Positions 30,916 through 33,388 of a DNA stretch of 33,388 bases are shown here, in pieces. The DNA is from an uncultured Hydrogenophaga sp. (GTDB lineage Bacteria > Pseudomonadota > Gammaproteobacteria > Burkholderiales > Burkholderiaceae_C), in the NCBI RefSeq assembly GCF_958439165.1, contig NZ_OY288117.1:1-33388 (forward strand), written 5' to 3'. Position 1 is the first letter of the stretch. The number at the start of each line of letters is the position of its first letter. The notes beneath the pieces are model-generated. The model saw only the letters and a list, made by a program, of their open reading frames with translations, was not told where the DNA came from and did not search any database. A program made the position numbers and the translations under genes.

Positions 30916-32103
30916 ATGACCCAGCTGCCCCCCACCCTGCCGGTCACACCGGTCCTGCGTTCCCGCCTGCCCGAGGTGGGCACCACCATCTTCACCGTGA
31001 TGTCGGCACTGGCCGCCCGGCATGGCGCGGTCAATCTGGGTCAGGGCTTCCCGGACTTCGACTGTGATCCGGCCTTGCCGGCCGCTGTGGCGGCCGCCAT
31101 GCAGCAGGGGCACAACCAGTACCCGCCCATGACCGGCGTGCCGGCGCTGCGCCAGGCCGTGGCCGGCAAGATGCAGGCGATCTATGGACTGGCCGTGAAC
31201 CCCGACACCGAGGTCACCGTCACCGCCGGGGCCACCCAGGCCATCCTGACCGCCATCCTGGCGGTGGTGCACCCGGGCGACGAGGTGATCGTGCTGGAGC
31301 CCTGCTACGACAGCTACGTGCCCAACATCGAACTCGCCGGCGGTCGGGTGGTGCGCGTGCCGCTGACGCCGGGCAGCTTCCGTCCGGACTTTGCCGCCAT
31401 CGCAGCGGCCATGACGCCACGCACCCGGGCCCTGCTGATCAACAGTCCGCACAACCCCAGCGGCATGTGCTGGACGGCTGCCGAGATGCAGCAGCTCGAA
31501 GCCCTGCTGGCACCCACCGACGTGCTGCTGATCAGCGACGAGGTCTACGAGCACATGGTGTTCGACGGCCAGCGTCACGAGAGCGCGGCCCGTTACCCGG
31601 GCCTGGCGGCCAGGGCCTTCATCGTCAGCAGCTTCGGCAAGACCTTCCACGTCACCGGCTGGAAGGTGGGCACGGTGGTGGCACCGGCCAGCCTGAGCGC
31701 CGAGTTCCGCAAGGTGCACCAGTTCAACGTGTTCACCGTGAACACACCGGTTCAGCATGCGCTGGCCGCCTACCTGGCCGATCCGGCGCCCTACCTGAAC
31801 CTGCCCGCGTTCTACGGCGCCAAGCGCGACCGTTTCCGCGCCGGGCTCGCCGGCACGCGGTTCCGCCTGCTGCCGGGCGAAGGCACCTACTTCCAGTGCG
31901 TGGGCATCGAGGACCTGGCCGTGCCCGAACGGGAACTGCCGGATGGCGCGTTCTGTGAATGGCTCACCACCGAGGTGGGCGTGGCCGCCATTCCGCTGTC
32001 GGCCTTCTATGGCAACGGCTTTGACCAGCGGGTGATCCGCTTCTGCTTTGCCAAGCGCGACGACACGCTCGACCAGGCCCTCGAGCGCCTCGCGCGGCTC
32101 TGA
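30916..32103 (+). CDS. Methionine aminotransferase-like PLP enzyme (YbdL type)
   Basis: 395-residue class I/II aminotransferase. PLP-lysine Lys242 lies in SSFGKTFHVTGWKVG; other motifs are NLGQGFPDF (40-48), NQYPPMTGVPALR, INSPHNPSG (175-183), SDEVYEH and the C-terminal R-I/V-x-F-C-F-A-K. This set matches E. coli YbdL, a methionine/histidine/phenylalanine aminotransferase that makes 4-methylthio-2-oxobutanoate. The position after cysB suits sulfur amino acid metabolism, but substrate is inferred. Stop at 32103 directly abuts the opposing gene's stop (TGATCA). Confidence 0.92.
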   Translation: MTQLPPTLPVTPVLRSRLPEVGTTIFTVMSALAARHGAVNLGQGFPDFDCDPALPAAVAAAMQQGHNQYPPMTGVPALRQAVAGKMQAIYGLAVNPDTEVTVTAGATQAILTAILAVVHPGDEVIVLEPCYDSYVPNIELAGGRVVRVPLTPGSFRPDFAAIAAAMTPRTRALLINSPHNPSGMCWTAAEMQQLEALLAPTDVLLISDEVYEHMVFDGQRHESAARYPGLAARAFIVSSFGKTFHVTGWKVGTVVAPASLSAEFRKVHQFNVFTVNTPVQHALAAYLADPAPYLNLPAFYGAKRDRFRAGLAGTRFRLLPGEGTYFQCVGIEDLAVPERELPDGAFCEWLTTEVGVAAIPLSAFYGNGFDQRVIRFCFAKRDDTLDQALERLARL

Positions 32104-32820
32104 TCAGCAGCGCACCGGGTTGCGGCAGAACTGCTCCAGCTCGCGGACCATGGAACGATCGGCCACCTGACGCCGGGTGCCCGAACCCATCTCCATGCTC
32201 AGCTTCATCTCGTACTTGCGGAAAAAGTCGTCGAACAGCTCCCCGCCGAGCGTGCCGGTGGCGGTGAGCTGATCGGTCCTGGCATCGTGTTCCAGCAGGA
32301 TGGCGCACAGCGGCTGTTCAGCCGGGCCTGCCAGCACCTGGGCTCCGCGCGCCGGGTCGTACTGGCTGTGGTCGGCGCAGCAGTGGATCAGGTCGTTGCC
32401 CTTGCTGGGCGTCTGCGGGTTGGCCACGGCACCCTTGCGGAAACTGATGAAGCTCAGTTCGCGGGTCGGATAGACCAGCTTGTGGGCGCAGATGGCAGAA
32501 AACGCCACCAGGCTGCGACGGGGGCCGACCCCGCCCGGCCAGTCGTAGGTCTTCTTGTCGCGGGTGGTGAGCCGGGCTGGCTGTGCTGCCTTGCCCAGAT
32601 CGAGCAGGAATACCGGTGTGGCCTCGAACGGGTAGTGGAAGACGTAATTCACCTGGGCCTTGAGCGAGGACGCCTTGATCGGCCGGCCCAGCTCGTCGGT
32701 GAGCAACACCCGGCCGTACGAACGTGCCGACACCTGTGAAGCCCAGGCTCCGGTGGCCAGCGTTGCCGCCAGACTTCCCGCACCCACGGCGCAACCTTCC
32801 ACGAACTCCCTGCGATCCAT
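32104..32820 (-). CDS. Tat-exported Rieske [2Fe-2S] domain protein
   Basis: 238-residue protein with a twin-arginine-like signal (DRREFVEGC, then hydrophobic AVGAGSLAATLATGA; cleavage perhaps after AWA) and a Rieske domain. Cluster ligands are Cys111 and His113 (CAH) and Cys148 and His151 (CADH), followed by the typical SQYDPARGAQVLAGPAEQPL. The H-to-C distance is about 34 residues, longer than the common 15-17. The two extra cysteines that make the disulfide in cytochrome-bc1 Rieske proteins are absent at the usual places. GGAGGTGAT precedes the start. Partner and role are unknown; it is probably a periplasmic electron carrier. Confidence 0.85.
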   Translation of the reverse strand: MDRREFVEGCAVGAGSLAATLATGAWASQVSARSYGRVLLTDELGRPIKASSLKAQVNYVFHYPFEATPVFLLDLGKAAQPARLTTRDKKTYDWPGGVGPRRSLVAFSAICAHKLVYPTRELSFISFRKGAVANPQTPSKGNDLIHCCADHSQYDPARGAQVLAGPAEQPLCAILLEHDARTDQLTATGTLGGELFDDFFRKYEMKLSMEMGSGTRRQVADRSMVRELEQFCRNPVRC

Positions 32821-32883
32821 TCCATCACCTCCAGACGAGCGGCCAAGTTCACTCGAACCGGTCCGGGCTGTCAAACCCGGCCG

Positions 32884-32921
32884 GGTATGTCCCAGCAGTG
32901 CAACAGGTCAAGGCACATACC
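32884..32921. repeat. Inverted repeat in the Rieske/FecR intergenic region
   Basis: GGTATGT (32884-32890) and ACATACC (32915-32921), with an overlapping second pair ATGTCC (32887-32892) and GGACAT (32922-32927). The 241-bp gap between the divergent genes contains no other clear element; this may be an operator. Confidence 0.4.
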
Positions 32922-32987
32922 GGACATGCGTCACGCCCGGGGCTGATGCAAGCCACCGACTGCCTCCAAACGGCACCCTACGGCGTA

Positions 32988-32993
32988 GACAAT
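32988..32993 (+). promoter_or_regulatory. Candidate -10 of the FecR-domain gene
   Basis: GACAAT on the plus strand, 69 bp before the predicted ATG, of the same type as the tRNA-Ser and fabI -10 boxes here. No good -35. Confidence 0.3.
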
Positions 32994-33061
32994 TTGTGCC
33001 GATAAGGCAGCCACAAGCTTCCCTGGCGCTCACCGCCGTTCCACAGAGAGACCCTTTTTCG

Positions 33062-33388
33062 ATGCCCACCCCCCGCACGCTCCGACTCCCCCTGTCCCTG
33101 TCCCGCCGCCAGATCCTCGCCGCCAGCCTGGTGCTGGGAGCTGCAGCCTGGTGGCCTTCGGGCGCCCGCGCCAGCACGCCGGTGGCGGCAGACACCATCG
33201 TCGAGGCGGTGCAGCTGCCGGTCTGGGTTGAGCGCAATGGCGACCGCCGCGCCCGCCGAGCCCGGCCAGCGCCTGCGCGCCGGCGACGTGGCCGTCACCG
33301 CCAGCGGGTCGCGCGCCGTGCTGCGACTCTCCGACAGCAGCCTGGTCAAGCTCGGTGAAGACACCGAGCTGGCGCTGCAGAAGCTGGA
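33062..33388 (+). pseudogene. Tat-signal FecR-domain protein, frameshifted and cut by the window end
   Basis: The ATG at 33062 opens a frame with a twin-arginine signal (SRRQILAAS, then a hydrophobic stretch and ARAS) and a mature start EAVQLPVWVERNGDRRA. After that the frame becomes Arg-rich and ends at 33358. The next frame (reading GCC GAG from 33255) continues with AEPGQRLRAGDV, then SGSRAVLRLSDSSLVKLGEDTELAL, a classical FecR-domain sequence, to the window end. Removing one base near 33248-33255 would join the two. The second frame has its own ATG at 33237. This may be a real mutation, an assembly or sequencing error, or, less likely, a reading-frame change by design. Confidence 0.6.

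Noticed and set aside
32660..33061. Upstream extension of the FecR-domain frame
   Set aside because: Antisense to the Rieske gene start and the intergenic region. The ATG at 33062 begins a clear Tat signal.

Overview
The window is about 33.4 kb of GC-rich, densely packed chromosomal DNA. It looks like a core-genome segment of a betaproteobacterium in the order Burkholderiales, probably Comamonadaceae or the nearby Rubrivivax/Leptothrix group. The reasons are the ratA/smpB pair, the rimP-nusA-infB-rbfA-truB-typA order, the pepA/lptFG divergence, a CysB-type regulator and a DUF2788 gene of a kind I associate with this lineage. The taxon is inferred from family knowledge, not from a search. I see no insertion sequence, phage, CRISPR array or other mobile element.

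Left part (1-11.5 kb): ratA and smpB diverge at the edge. A long minus-strand operon then runs rimP, nusA, infB, rbfA, truB, typA, EamA-family exporter, 3-hydroxyisobutyryl-CoA hydrolase-like enzyme. From rbfA to the EamA gene each stop overlaps the next start as ATGA. The operon is preceded by a good sigma70-type promoter followed almost at once by an intrinsic terminator hairpin, which suggests attenuation.

Middle (11.5-25.3 kb): a second minus-strand run holds yejA-yejB-yejE-yejF (peptide ABC importer) and two small membrane-protein genes of unknown function (DUF2189, DUF2788). fabI diverges from yejA across only 37 bp. It converges on a large PLP-dependent Orn/Lys/Arg decarboxylase gene whose 5' leader carries a terminator-like hairpin. 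NfeD, an SPFH/stomatin protein, a DUF2237 protein and tRNA-Ser(GGA) follow on the plus strand. An RRM RNA-binding protein with a long structured leader comes next. A lipoprotein branched-chain amino-acid-type binding protein lies on the minus strand without its permease.

Right part (25.4-33.4 kb): pepA-holC (minus) diverges from lptF-lptG-sirohydrochlorin chelatase-cysB-like regulator-methionine aminotransferase (plus). The latter is a compact run joining LPS export with sulfur metabolism. A Tat-type Rieske protein gene converges on it. At the right edge a Tat-signal FecR-domain gene starts, with an apparent +1 frameshift about 190 bp in, and is cut by the window end.

I did not find a clearly new multi-gene system. 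The most unusual signals are regulatory: the rimP leader, the decarboxylase leader, the RRM-gene leader with two interchangeable hairpins, and several divergent gene pairs in which the promoter sits on the neighbour's start codon. The Rieske protein with an atypical cluster motif and the broken FecR gene are the most unusual coding features.
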